A stretch of 64,000 bases of DNA from BQOK01 sp048388525. GTDB taxonomy: Bacteria > Bacillota > Clostridia > Oscillospirales > Ruminococcaceae. Made by a program: the position numbers and the translations under genes. The stretch spans positions 36,709 to 100,708 of the forward strand of contig NZ_DBGCTQ010000004.1 of the NCBI RefSeq assembly GCF_048388525.1, written 5' to 3'. Below the pieces are notes generated by a model. That model saw only the letters and a list, made by a program, of their open reading frames with translations, did no database searches and was not told where the DNA came from. Shown piece by piece: positions 33,417 to 42,051 of this stretch (position 1 is its first letter; each line of letters opens with the position of its first letter).

Positions 33417-34463
33417 TTAAAACAAGGTCTGCTGGCCGCCGGCCTCGTCCAGCCCGCGGGGCAGCTCCAGGCCCAGGTGGGTCCAGGCCAGGCGGGTGGC
33501 GCAGCGCCCCCGCGGGGTCCGGGTCAGAAAGCCCATCTGCATCAGGTAGGGCTCGCACACATCCTCCAGGGTCACGGCTTCCTCGCCCAGGGCGGCGGCC
33601 AGGGTATCCAGGCCCACCGGGCCGCCGTTGTAAAGTTCAATGATCGCCCGCAAAAGGCTCCGGTCCAGCTCGTCCAGCCCCAGCGCGTCGATGTCCATGC
33701 GCTTTAAGGCCACCCGCGCGGCCTCTTCGTCAATGGTGCCGTCGCCCAATACCTCGGCAAAATCCCGCACCCGTTTCAGCAGCCGGTTCGCCACGCGGGG
33801 GGTGCCCCGGCTGCACTTGGCCAGCTCCAGCGCTCCCTCGGGGGTGCAGGGCTGGTTCAGAATGCCCGCCGAGCGCAGCACGATGCGCGCCAGCTCCGCC
33901 GGGCTGTACAGCTCCAGCTTTAAAAGCACGCCGAACCGGTCGCGCAGTGGGCCGGTCAGCTGGCCCGCACGGGTGGTCGCCCCGATCAGGGTGAACCGCG
34001 GCAGGTTGATGCGAATGGACTGGGCGCTCGGCCCCTTGCCGATCATGATATCCAGCGCGTAATCCTCCAGCGCGGGATACAGCACCTCCTCCACCTGGCG
34101 GGAAAGGCGGTGGATCTCGTCGATGAACAGCACGTCGCCCTCCTGCAGGTTCGTGAGCAGCGCGGCCAGATCCCCCGGCTTTTCAATGGCGGGGCCGCTG
34201 GTAATGCGGATCTGCACCCCCATCTCCTGGGCCACAATACCGGCCAGGGTGGTCTTGCCCAGGCCCGGCGGGCCGTACAGCAAAATGTGATCCATCGGCT
34301 CGCCCCGGCGCTTTGCGGCCTCCAGGTAAATGCGCAGGTTTTCCTTTACCTTTTCCTGGCCCACATAGTCCGCAAGGGTGCGCGGGCGCAGGCTCAGCTC
34401 CTCGGCCTCGCCCTGGTTCACCTCCGGGTTTACCAGGCGGGCGGCCGCTTCAAAGTCTTCCAT
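33417..34463 (-). CDS. ruvB: Holliday junction branch migration helicase RuvB
   Basis: A 348-residue AAA+ motor: opening SLRPRTLADYVGQEKVKENL, Walker A GPPGLGKTT, Walker B LFIDEIHRLSR, sensor ATTRAG and a C-terminal winged helix (DTLAAALGEEAVTLEDVCEPYLMQMGFLTRTPRGR). It drives branch migration with RuvA. The start lies 3 nt after the ruvA stop. Confidence 0.98.
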   Translation of the reverse strand: MEDFEAAARLVNPEVNQGEAEELSLRPRTLADYVGQEKVKENLRIYLEAAKRRGEPMDHILLYGPPGLGKTTLAGIVAQEMGVQIRITSGPAIEKPGDLAALLTNLQEGDVLFIDEIHRLSRQVEEVLYPALEDYALDIMIGKGPSAQSIRINLPRFTLIGATTRAGQLTGPLRDRFGVLLKLELYSPAELARIVLRSAGILNQPCTPEGALELAKCSRGTPRVANRLLKRVRDFAEVLGDGTIDEEAARVALKRMDIDALGLDELDRSLLRAIIELYNGGPVGLDTLAAALGEEAVTLEDVCEPYLMQMGFLTRTPRGRCATRLAWTHLGLELPRGLDEAGGQQTLF

Positions 34464-34466
34464 GGG

Positions 34467-35075
34467 TTACCTCCTTGCCATGCCCCGCAGGGCCAGCTTG
34501 ATGATCTCTTCCACCGGCAGGCTTTCGTCCAGCTTGGCTACCGCCGCCGCGGCCTCGCTTGCGCTGTAGCCAAGGCTGGCCAGCGCGGCGATGGCCTGGC
34601 TCAGCGCGCCGCCGGCGGCCGCCGGCGCGCCCATGCCGCCCACGTCCCCCAGCGAGAGGCCCTCCGCCAGGCCCTTGCCCACCTTGTCCTTCAGCTCCAG
34701 GGTGATGCGCTGGGCCAGCTTCGGCCCCACGCCGTTTGCGGCGGTGAACGCCTTGTGATCCCCGGCCGACACCGCCAGCGCAATGCGCTCCGGGCTCAGC
34801 ACGTTCAAAATGGCAAGGCCCACCTTGGGCCCCACGCCGGAAACAGCGGTGAGCATTTTAAAGCAGGTTTGCTGCTCCTCGGTGGCAAACCCGAACAGGG
34901 TCACGTCGGTTTCGGTCACGTTCATCATGGTGTACAGCATCGCTTCGCCGCCCACAGCGGGCAGCGCGGCCGCCACGCTGGTGGGCACCAGCACCTGGTA
35001 GCCCACCCCCCCGCAGGAGATCACCACCATATCCAGTGTTTTCTTTATAAGCTTGCCATTCAGGCAGTAAATCAT
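34467..35075 (-). CDS. ruvA: Holliday junction branch migration protein RuvA
   Basis: A 202-residue DNA-binding subunit: OB-fold N-terminus (MIYCLNGKLIKKT), helix-hairpin-helix repeats (VSGVGPKVGLAILN and ANGVGPKLAQRITLELKDK), a flexible linker and a C-terminal UBA-like domain (AIAALASLGYSASEAAAAV) that contacts RuvB. It lies between ruvC and ruvB with 14-nt and 3-nt gaps. Confidence 0.98.
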   Translation of the reverse strand: MIYCLNGKLIKKTLDMVVISCGGVGYQVLVPTSVAAALPAVGGEAMLYTMMNVTETDVTLFGFATEEQQTCFKMLTAVSGVGPKVGLAILNVLSPERIALAVSAGDHKAFTAANGVGPKLAQRITLELKDKVGKGLAEGLSLGDVGGMGAPAAAGGALSQAIAALASLGYSASEAAAAVAKLDESLPVEEIIKLALRGMARR

Positions 35076-35089
35076 TTAAAAGCGCCTCC

Positions 35090-35587
35090 TTAACGGATGG
35101 GTGTGCCCTGCAGCCGGCTGCGGCTGCAATGGCAGTGGGCAATGGCCATGGCCAGCGCGTCGGCGGTGTCATCGGGCTTCGGCACCTTTTCTAAGTGCAG
35201 CAGGATGCGGGTCATCTCCTGCACCTGCTTTTTCACAGCCTTGCCGTAGCCGGTCACCGCCTGCTTCACCTGCATGGGGGTGTACTCGAACACCGGCAGC
35301 CCGCATTGGGCGGCGGCCAGCAGAATGACCCCGCGGGCCTCGGCCACGCCGATCACCGTAGTCTGATTGTGCTGGTAAAACAGCTGCTCAATGCTCAACG
35401 CCTCCGGCTGGTGGGTACGCATGACCTCCAGAACGCCGTCGTACACCTGGGCCAGGCGCCGCTCAAACGCCATCCCCGCTTCGGTGGTCACCGCGCCGAA
35501 CGCCACCGGCGAAAAGCGGTTGCCCGTGTAATCCGTTACCCCCCAGCCCACAATGGCATACCCGGGGTCAATGCCCAAAACTCGCAT
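35090..35587 (-). CDS. ruvC: Holliday junction resolvase RuvC
   Basis: A 165-residue endonuclease of RNase H fold: D7 in MRVLGIDPG, the acidic SIEQLFYQHNQTT block, and a C-terminal DTADALAMAIAHC with the last catalytic acids. It cuts junctions moved by RuvAB. The start at 35587 follows GGAGAGG by 7 nt; upstream in-frame sequence has no ribosome site. First gene of the ruvCAB operon. Confidence 0.97.
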   Translation of the reverse strand: MRVLGIDPGYAIVGWGVTDYTGNRFSPVAFGAVTTEAGMAFERRLAQVYDGVLEVMRTHQPEALSIEQLFYQHNQTTVIGVAEARGVILLAAAQCGLPVFEYTPMQVKQAVTGYGKAVKKQVQEMTRILLHLEKVPKPDDTADALAMAIAHCHCSRSRLQGTPIR

Positions 35588-35615
35588 AGCTGCACCTCTC
35601 CATATTAACCGATTT

Positions 35616-35624
35616 AGTATACCA
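35616..35624 (-). promoter_or_regulatory. Extended -10 promoter of ruvCAB
   Basis: The minus strand reads TGGTATACT, 28 nt before the ruvC start. Genes down to clpE follow on the same strand with short gaps and may be partly co-transcribed. Confidence 0.6.
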
Positions 35625-35808
35625 CAAAACCCGTGCCGGGGCAACAAAAACCAGGTCGGTTTTGGGCGCCGCCCGGCCCGGCAGATCCTTCCAGCCCGGC
35701 CGGGGCCGCGGCGTGCCCCGGCCCTTTGCCCGCGCCCTGCCATGCGCTTTCCCCCGCCGGCCCCGCCCCCAAAAGCGCGCCTCTTTCAAAAGATTTTTGC
35801 AAAACCCC

Positions 35809-35837
35809 TTGCTTTTTGGCGGCGGATTCGTTATACT
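35809..35837 (+). promoter_or_regulatory. Promoter of the tRNA-Val gene
   Basis: TTGCTT (35809-35814), 17 nt, TATACT (35832-35837); the tRNA begins 34 nt after the -10. Confidence 0.75.
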
Positions 35838-35871
35838 ATTTTAGCGCCGTAGTTTCCATGGGCATTTTTAT

Positions 35872-35947
35872 GGGCGGTTAGCTCAGCTGGTAGAGCATCT
35901 GCTTGACGTGCAGAGGGTCAGGGATTCGAGTTCCTTACCGCCCACCA
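35872..35947 (+). tRNA. tRNA-Val (anticodon GAC)
   Basis: A full cloverleaf: acceptor GGGCGGT with ACCGCCC, D-arm GCTCAGCTGGTAGAGC, anticodon stem TCTGC / GCAGA around loop TTGACGT (GAC anticodon reads GUC), T-arm AGGGA / TCCTT around TTCGAGT. The 3' CCA is encoded. It is a single-tRNA transcript with its own promoter and terminator. Confidence 0.97.
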
Positions 35948-35956
35948 AAACAAAAA

Positions 35957-36002
35957 GCCCCGCGTACAGCTTGATTTGCAAGCCTGTACGCGGGTTTTTT
36001 TT
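35957..36002 (+). terminator. Terminator of tRNA-Val
   Basis: Stem CCCGCGTACAG (plus CTTG/CAAG inner stem) with CTGTACGCGGG, then T8. Confidence 0.95.
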
Positions 36003-36059
36003 ATGTCTCGGCGCGGAGCATGGGCGCGGATCGTTTTGCCAAAAGGGCGGCCGCGCTTT

Positions 36060-38288
36060 TTATGAATCCTGCGGCAATCCGCTTTCCTGGCTGTTTTCGA
36101 ACGATTCGGCACCGTTTTGCTGCTCCACATATTCTCTTGGGTTCATGCCAAAGGTGCGCTGAAATGCCCGCTTAAAAGAATATTCGCTGTCGTATCCAAC
36201 TTCTGCCGCGATTTCCGCCGGGCAGTAGCCCCGCAGGCGCAGCAGCTCTTTTGCGCGTTCTATGCGCTTTTCAGTAATGTAGCGGTAAAAGTTGCTGCCC
36301 GCAGTCTTTTTAAAAATACGGGAAACACTCGCGTTGGAAACGCCAAAAAGATCGCTCAGCTGGTTCAGTGAAAGATTGGGGTCAAACACATTCTCATTCA
36401 CATAGCCCACCAGCGACCGGTTCACATTTGTGGCCGCCTCTTCCTTTTTGCGGATCATCTCCTCGCACAGCTTTTTCACCAGACTCTCGGCGCTGCGGAA
36501 CATCTGTTCCAGGCTCACCGCATACTGCGGCTCGGTGAGCTCCTGGAACATCCGGTCCGGCAGCTTTGCCTCAATCACGATGCGGCGCATGGTTTCATAC
36601 AAAAGTGTCGCCACCCGCTTGACCAGGTCGCGCCCCAGATCCAGCCGCTTGTTTTCTTCATACAGCTGGTGCAGGATCACCTTTGCCTGTGTCACATTGC
36701 CCTCGCGGACCGCGCGCGCCAGTTGCCCCTCCCAGTCCAGAGGATAGTAATATTCCATCTGCGGGTGTGCATAAACAACACCGCGCACATGTTCCTCCCT
36801 GCGGATAGTTTCCATGGCCGCCTGATACGAGGTGCTGATGCCCGCCAGCCCTTTGCAGGGCCGCCCCACATAAATGCAGCATTCAATGTCCTGCTCTGCA
36901 AGCGCATCGTACATCGTTCCCGCCAGATCCATCACCGCGTCTTTGTCCGGCAGGGTTGGAAACTCTGCAATAACAGCGGTATTACCCTCCACATTTTCCA
37001 CCAGCTCGCAATGGCTCTGGCCCAGATGCAGGTTTTCGATGATCTGCTCCACGATCAGTACAAAGCGCAGATTTGCCTGCGTTTCTTCGGTCACGCTCTC
37101 CATCCCATCGTGCCTGCGGTGCAAAACGAGCACTGCATAGGCATAATCGCACACGAACGGAATCTCCTGAACATCCAGCAGATCGGATACATCGTCGCCA
37201 AAAAAGCCTTTTAAAAGCTGAACATTTCTTTGTTCGCGCAAGGTGTAGCGGTAGGAAGAAACAGTCTGCTCCAGTCTTTCTTTGTCGTTGAACAGCTCGT
37301 CGATACAGGTTGCAATTGCATCCATGTCCTGCTTTACATTCTCGCCGTTTGTTCTTTCCTTGACCTTGCACAAAAGCTGGTTCACCGGCGAATATTGAAC
37401 GATCGCCAGCACATATGCAAGGAATGCGCCCAGCATGGCAAACAGCAAAAGCAGCAGATACCCGCCTGCCCCCTGCATAAAAGGCAGCGGGCGGTTTTGA
37501 AAAACGACCTCATAAGTAAGCAGCATGTTCTGGCTGGGGACCGTTTGCCGCACGACCTCTGTGCCCGGTTGTGCAAACTGGCCGGTCCAGCATTCGTTCC
37601 CGTTCTCGTCCAGCACGCGCACGCCCGCAACCTGCTCGCTGCAAACCTGGCCCACCTTTTTTGCCAGGCTCGATTTATCCAGATACATCACAGCGACCAC
37701 CCGGGGCGGATCCATGATGTCCAACTGGCACACATAGACCAAATGCCCCTCGTTCACACCGGCAAACCCGCCGGGGCGCTGCTGCCCAAAGCCGCCTTGC
37801 AGGCCCAGCACATTGTTTTGAATAAAGCCGTCTGCCACCTGCAAGCGCTGCGCGGCATAGGCTTGATAGTCGCTCAGGGAAAACCAGCCCTTGGGTGTAA
37901 CGGCAACATCCTTTCGGTGGTATAGAACCGAAATATCCCGGATGGTGGTGTTGAAAGTGCACACCTCCCCCAAAAACTGCGATATCTCGCGCTTTTGCAG
38001 CACATCAAATTCCGCGTCGAACACACTCGTATCGGATTTGTATTTCTCCACCCAAACCGCATTGTTTAAAATATCCCCGATTGAGGCGGCCGACTCCCAG
38101 GTGCTGTCCAGCACTTCCGTGATCTTTTCCGTCTGCGCTCTTCGCTGCTGCTCCGCCGCGCTGTTGCGCGCTTTTTGCGAGATATGCGCCACCAGAATAA
38201 CGCCCGCCGTCAGCATACCTGTAAACAGCAGAATATACGTTAAAAAGTAGCGTTGAAAATCCTTGGATTGCCAAAAGGACCGACGCAT
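36060..38288 (-). CDS. Membrane-anchored AraC-family regulator (YesS-like)
   Basis: A 742-residue regulator with an extracellular sensor. Helix one (about 14-36) and helix two (about 285-305) flank a roughly 250-residue outside domain, probably Cache-like. The cytosolic part has a degenerate middle domain and a C-terminal AraC double helix-turn-helix (about 640-735: LSLNQLSDLFGVSNASVSRIFKKTAG, then CPAEIAAEVGYDSEYSFKRAFQRTFG). Such one-component membrane regulators control carbohydrate loci in Firmicutes. AAAGGGGAG lies 5 nt before the ATG. It follows the solute-binding-protein gene by 55 bp and is probably on its transcript, so binding protein and sensor may work together. It is the best candidate to bind the shared A-tract motif in this locus. 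Confidence 0.9.
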   Translation of the reverse strand: MRRSFWQSKDFQRYFLTYILLFTGMLTAGVILVAHISQKARNSAAEQQRRAQTEKITEVLDSTWESAASIGDILNNAVWVEKYKSDTSVFDAEFDVLQKREISQFLGEVCTFNTTIRDISVLYHRKDVAVTPKGWFSLSDYQAYAAQRLQVADGFIQNNVLGLQGGFGQQRPGGFAGVNEGHLVYVCQLDIMDPPRVVAVMYLDKSSLAKKVGQVCSEQVAGVRVLDENGNECWTGQFAQPGTEVVRQTVPSQNMLLTYEVVFQNRPLPFMQGAGGYLLLLLFAMLGAFLAYVLAIVQYSPVNQLLCKVKERTNGENVKQDMDAIATCIDELFNDKERLEQTVSSYRYTLREQRNVQLLKGFFGDDVSDLLDVQEIPFVCDYAYAVLVLHRRHDGMESVTEETQANLRFVLIVEQIIENLHLGQSHCELVENVEGNTAVIAEFPTLPDKDAVMDLAGTMYDALAEQDIECCIYVGRPCKGLAGISTSYQAAMETIRREEHVRGVVYAHPQMEYYYPLDWEGQLARAVREGNVTQAKVILHQLYEENKRLDLGRDLVKRVATLLYETMRRIVIEAKLPDRMFQELTEPQYAVSLEQMFRSAESLVKKLCEEMIRKKEEAATNVNRSLVGYVNENVFDPNLSLNQLSDLFGVSNASVSRIFKKTAGSNFYRYITEKRIERAKELLRLRGYCPAEIAAEVGYDSEYSFKRAFQRTFGMNPREYVEQQNGAESFENSQESGLPQDS

Positions 38289-38343
38289 TGTAACTCCCCT
38301 TTCCGTTGACCGTGATTGTTTTTATCCTGCGCCCACGGCCTTG

Positions 38344-39960
38344 TCACGGCATTTTTTCCAGATACCGGTCGTAACGGGCCTGCGCGATCCCCATCAGCTC
38401 TGTCAGTCCCAGTTGATCCAGCTTCTCCACCTCTTTTTCCAGCTCAGACAGCGGGATCTGCCCCAGGGTAAGCTTCCATGCAAGCTCTTGGGAAGCAATG
38501 TCCAGGTTTTCCTGCAGCTCGTTGATCCGCGCCGATTCTTCGCTGGTTGGCAGCGCAAGGAAATTGTTGATCTGATCCGGGTAGGTCTTTTCGTAACCGA
38601 CCAGTGCCAGGGCGACGTTGCGCTTTTCCGCATCACAGGTATCGCTGCCGGTCCCCATGTTCACATATTGCACACGGGGCAAAACGCCATTCCACAAAAT
38701 CGCCCCCTCGGCAATGCGCTGTTTTTTCAGCACATCGAAAGTGAGGTTGGGCAGGGGCTTTATCTCGCCCTTTTCGTAAACAAAGTTGATTCCCTCCTGC
38801 CCATACGTTGTGAGAATGCTGTATTCTTCAGAACAGATAAGGTCCAAAAGGCGCGCAACCGCTTTAAGGTCTGTGCATGCCCGCGTAACGACATACCGTT
38901 CCCACACCATATCGCCCGGTTCGCTCATTGCCGCAGGTTGAACGCCCGGCACGGCCGGCAGCGGCATTAAAGGCACATACCGCGCCTCGGGTGCCACCGG
39001 CTGTACCGCGGCGTCGTTCCACATTGCGTCGGGGTAATCCCAGATAGCCGATATCTTGTTTTGTGCCCGCTTTTGTTCCAGCAGATCATAGTTTCCTGCC
39101 ACATCGGGGTCAAGGATGCCCTCGTTCACAAGGCCGTTCAGATATGCAAAATAATCCTTCACATAAGGGCTCTTCCATGGGCTCGCGATTCTCTGGTTTT
39201 GCGGATCCAGCCCAATGGTCCCGGTGGGCAGATCAAACCATTGTGCGATGGCTGTTCGGAACGAGCCCGGGTCAATAAACAATATCTCATCTTTTTCCTG
39301 GTTCCCGTTGGCGTCTTTTTCCCGGAAGGCCCGCAGCATTTCCGTAAACTCTTCCAGCGTTTCCGGTTCGGGAATGCCCAATTGATCCGCCCAATCGCGC
39401 CGGTACTGAATGGAAAAGCTGCCGTTCGCATTTGGGTTTCCATTATAAAATTTATTCTGCATGTTGCAGAACCAATAGATATTTCCATCCTCCGCCGTGG
39501 TGAGCGGGCGCACAGTGGGAAACAATTTATCAAACGCTTCCCGCGCGGGGCCTGCCGAATATTCTTCCACGATCTTGTTGATGGGCAGAATAACCCCCTG
39601 CTTTGCCAGCTCCAAAAGGGCCGCATCGTCCATGGTGTGGGCCTTTGCAATATCCGGCAGATTTTTGTCTGAGGCAAGGCGCGTCTGCAGCATCATGGGA
39701 TATTTTTCTGTGGGGATCACCTCCCACTCAATTTCCAGGTCTGCCTGGGCCAGAAGCCCCTGCAATTTTTGAAAAGCGCTGTATTCCTCCACCTCATTCC
39801 AGTTGTTGCAGGGCACCCACCCCTCTGTTCCCAGTATCTTAAGGTGGCTCATCCGCTGCCCCTCCGGCGCCTCCTCCGCGGGCCCCCTGCCGCATCCTGC
39901 CAGCGGCAGGGCCGCAATGCAGCCCGCAAGAACGAGCGCTGCAAGTTTGGTTTTTTTCAT
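38344..39960 (-). CDS. Sugar ABC transporter substrate-binding lipoprotein (LplA-like)
   Basis: A 538-residue lipoprotein with signal peptide and lipobox LAGC (C23 preferred; an earlier LAGC at C14 is less likely). Its length and blocks (EEYSAFQKLQGLLAQADLEIEWEVIP, DLPDIAKAHTMDDAAL-like N-lobe, YRRDWADQLGIPEPETLEEF) fit the large family-1 binding proteins of LplA type. The start follows AAAGGAGG by 6 nt. No permease lies on this transcript; it may serve the permeases at 50091-51918 or act as a sensor partner for the AraC regulator downstream. Confidence 0.88.
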   Translation of the reverse strand: MKKTKLAALVLAGCIAALPLAGCGRGPAEEAPEGQRMSHLKILGTEGWVPCNNWNEVEEYSAFQKLQGLLAQADLEIEWEVIPTEKYPMMLQTRLASDKNLPDIAKAHTMDDAALLELAKQGVILPINKIVEEYSAGPAREAFDKLFPTVRPLTTAEDGNIYWFCNMQNKFYNGNPNANGSFSIQYRRDWADQLGIPEPETLEEFTEMLRAFREKDANGNQEKDEILFIDPGSFRTAIAQWFDLPTGTIGLDPQNQRIASPWKSPYVKDYFAYLNGLVNEGILDPDVAGNYDLLEQKRAQNKISAIWDYPDAMWNDAAVQPVAPEARYVPLMPLPAVPGVQPAAMSEPGDMVWERYVVTRACTDLKAVARLLDLICSEEYSILTTYGQEGINFVYEKGEIKPLPNLTFDVLKKQRIAEGAILWNGVLPRVQYVNMGTGSDTCDAEKRNVALALVGYEKTYPDQINNFLALPTSEESARINELQENLDIASQELAWKLTLGQIPLSELEKEVEKLDQLGLTELMGIAQARYDRYLEKMP

Positions 39961-40035
39961 AGCGTCCTCCTTTGATTCTTCTCTTCGCCCGCATTCTTTT
40001 GGGCCTGCATCTTTTTTTATCCGGCCCAAAACAAC

Positions 40036-40090
40036 GCGAAAAAATTGTGTTTTACGGCGCGCAAAATTTCCATTTCAAGCATTTTTTCCA
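40036..40090 (+). promoter_or_regulatory. A-tract motif pair upstream of the GH20-GH3 operon
   Basis: GCGAAAAAATTGTG at 40036-40049 and, on the opposite strand, the related TGGAAAAAATGCTTG (40090-40076). The copies sit about 88 and 47 bp upstream of the expected start. Related pairs occur at three other promoters of the locus. Confidence 0.5.
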
Positions 40091-40095
40091 TTTTA

Positions 40096-40123
40096 TTGAC
40101 TTCCGCTTCCCCCTGTCTATAAT
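40096..40123 (+). promoter_or_regulatory. Promoter of the 40165-46468 operon
   Basis: TTGACT (40096-40101), 16 nt, TATAAT (40118-40123). Confidence 0.75.
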
Positions 40124-40164
40124 GAAGCTAACACTGAGTGGCTTCATGCCGGAGAGGAAAACAT

Positions 40165-42051
40165 ATGCCCATTTCTATTGCTGTGCTCACCCGGGACCAA
40201 AACGATCTGTTGTCCCTGCTGCAAAATTGCAGTGCGGTAAACGTTACAGTGTTTGCGCCCGACGCGCTTATCCCTCATTGCCTGGATAAGTTTGATTGCG
40301 CCTGCGTGTTGGGCGGCACCCAAACCGAACCCTTGGTTCTTTCTGTGGGCTGCCGAGAAATCGTGGAGGATTTTTCAGCCTCCGGAAAGAGAGTGTTTTT
40401 TGAATACACCCTCAGCTTTTGCCAGAACTACTGCATGCCGCCCCAGTCCACGCGTTTTCTGCGCTTGGTCTGCGCAGACAGCACGCTGGCCGGGCTGCCA
40501 GAGGGCACCCTGCTGGACGATCAGTGCAACCTGCACGCCGCTCCCTATTATTCCTGTAACCTGGCAAAGCCCCTTTTGGTGTACAAAAAAGGCTTGTCTG
40601 AGCACTCCCGGCAGCTGCTTTCCACCCAGGACCTCGCGGATCACCAGCAGTACGGTCTGTGGCTCGAAACCCCCACCGTGGCTGTCTGTTCGTTCTGTCT
40701 GTGCAATTTTGTCCGCGCGCGTTTTGCCCCCGTCGGTGCATGGCGCCGCGTGATCGCCGCCCTGCTCACCTGGCTGTGCGGCGCCGAAATCGCCCTGCCC
40801 ACAGCCGGCTGCTCCTATTATAGCACGGATCGGCCGGGCAGTATAAACGACGCGGCGGCCGCGGCCATTGGCTGGTTCGAGCGCTCCGGCGTCCTGCTGA
40901 ACGAGGGCCGCGAAGGCGTGCTGGAGGGGCTTGCCACCGAGATTCTGCCAAACGGCGTGCAAAAAAGCGCCACCCCCATTCGGACCGACTGCGCCGGCGA
41001 AACCGCCCTCGCCTATTTCTTCCATCACCTCGCCACCGGCAGCGAAACAAGCCTGCGGCGCGCCGATGCCCTGGAAGCCTTTGTCTATGACAAGATGCAG
41101 ATCAAAACAGGCCGCTTTGCCGGCATGTTGCGCTGGACCAACATCGCCTGGGAGGTGTGCTACCAGGACGATATGGCCCGCGCCATGTTTATCACATTGT
41201 TCAAGGCGTTTTACGGCAAGAGCCGGGAATATCTGCCCCAGTGCCATGCAGCTCTTGAATTTTTAATGAACACCACCGGTCCCGACGGCCTGCGCCCGGC
41301 GCGGACCGACAACCTGAACATGACCGAACAGGACTTTGCCGGCCTTTCGGCAAAGGACGGGGCGTTCCCCTGCGCCCACTACAACGCGTTTTACCTTGCC
41401 TGCCTGTTATTGTACGGCAAGATGGAAAACGACGCCCGCTGCCTGGCGGTGGGCGAACGGGGGATGCGCTCACTCATGAAGGCTTACCCCGGCACGGTGC
41501 GCGAACAAAGCGAAACGCAGGAGCTGTGCCGCCTGCTTCTGCCGCTTTCCTGGCTTTACCATGCCACCGGCCGCGAGGACGACAAGCAGCTTTTGTACAC
41601 CGTTGTAAACGATCTGGAAAAGATGCGCCATTCCTCCGGCGCTTACCTTGAATGGGACAGCGACTACTCCGCCGCATGCAGCAAGCAGGAGGGCGGCGAG
41701 TGTTCCCTTTTAAGCCGGAACGGCGATCCCGTGGCCGATCTTCTTTACAGCAACAACTGGGTGCCGCTGGGGCTGATGCAGGCCTATTTTGTAACAGGCG
41801 ACGAAACCTTTTTCACCCTGTTCCGCGCCCACGCGGACTTTTTGATCCATTCTCAAATTCACAGCGCCGACCCCCGCATCGACGGCGCCTGGGCACGGGG
41901 CTTTGATGTGAATCTGATGGAAGTGTACGGCCTGCCCAACGACGTGGGCTGGGGCCCCTGGGCCATCGAGAGCGGCTGGACCGTTGCCGAAATCGCCGCC
42001 GGCCTTTACAGCGGCTTGCTCAAAGAACAGCTGAAAGGATTTTATCAATGA
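40165..42051 (+). CDS. Unidentified 628-residue protein of the glycan operon
   Basis: I do not recognise the family. Residues 1-180 look like an alpha/beta domain (ISIAVLTRDQNDLL, DCACVLGG, KRVFFEYTLSF), somewhat like a glutamine-amidotransferase-type fold. Residues about 215-620 are mostly helical with repeated helix pairs and aromatic/acidic clusters (RWTNIAWEVCYQDDMARAMF, FPCAHYNAFYLACLLLYGKM, SNNWVPLGLMQAYFVTGDE, AWARGFDVNLMEVYGLPNDVGWGPW), which suggests an alpha/alpha-toroid as in several glycosidases and lyases. There is no signal peptide. It is the first gene of the operon, overlapping the GH20 gene by 4 nt (ATGA), so it very likely acts on the same intracellular glycans. Confidence 0.7.
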   Translation: MPISIAVLTRDQNDLLSLLQNCSAVNVTVFAPDALIPHCLDKFDCACVLGGTQTEPLVLSVGCREIVEDFSASGKRVFFEYTLSFCQNYCMPPQSTRFLRLVCADSTLAGLPEGTLLDDQCNLHAAPYYSCNLAKPLLVYKKGLSEHSRQLLSTQDLADHQQYGLWLETPTVAVCSFCLCNFVRARFAPVGAWRRVIAALLTWLCGAEIALPTAGCSYYSTDRPGSINDAAAAAIGWFERSGVLLNEGREGVLEGLATEILPNGVQKSATPIRTDCAGETALAYFFHHLATGSETSLRRADALEAFVYDKMQIKTGRFAGMLRWTNIAWEVCYQDDMARAMFITLFKAFYGKSREYLPQCHAALEFLMNTTGPDGLRPARTDNLNMTEQDFAGLSAKDGAFPCAHYNAFYLACLLLYGKMENDARCLAVGERGMRSLMKAYPGTVREQSETQELCRLLLPLSWLYHATGREDDKQLLYTVVNDLEKMRHSSGAYLEWDSDYSAACSKQEGGECSLLSRNGDPVADLLYSNNWVPLGLMQAYFVTGDETFFTLFRAHADFLIHSQIHSADPRIDGAWARGFDVNLMEVYGLPNDVGWGPWAIESGWTVAEIAAGLYSGLLKEQLKGFYQ

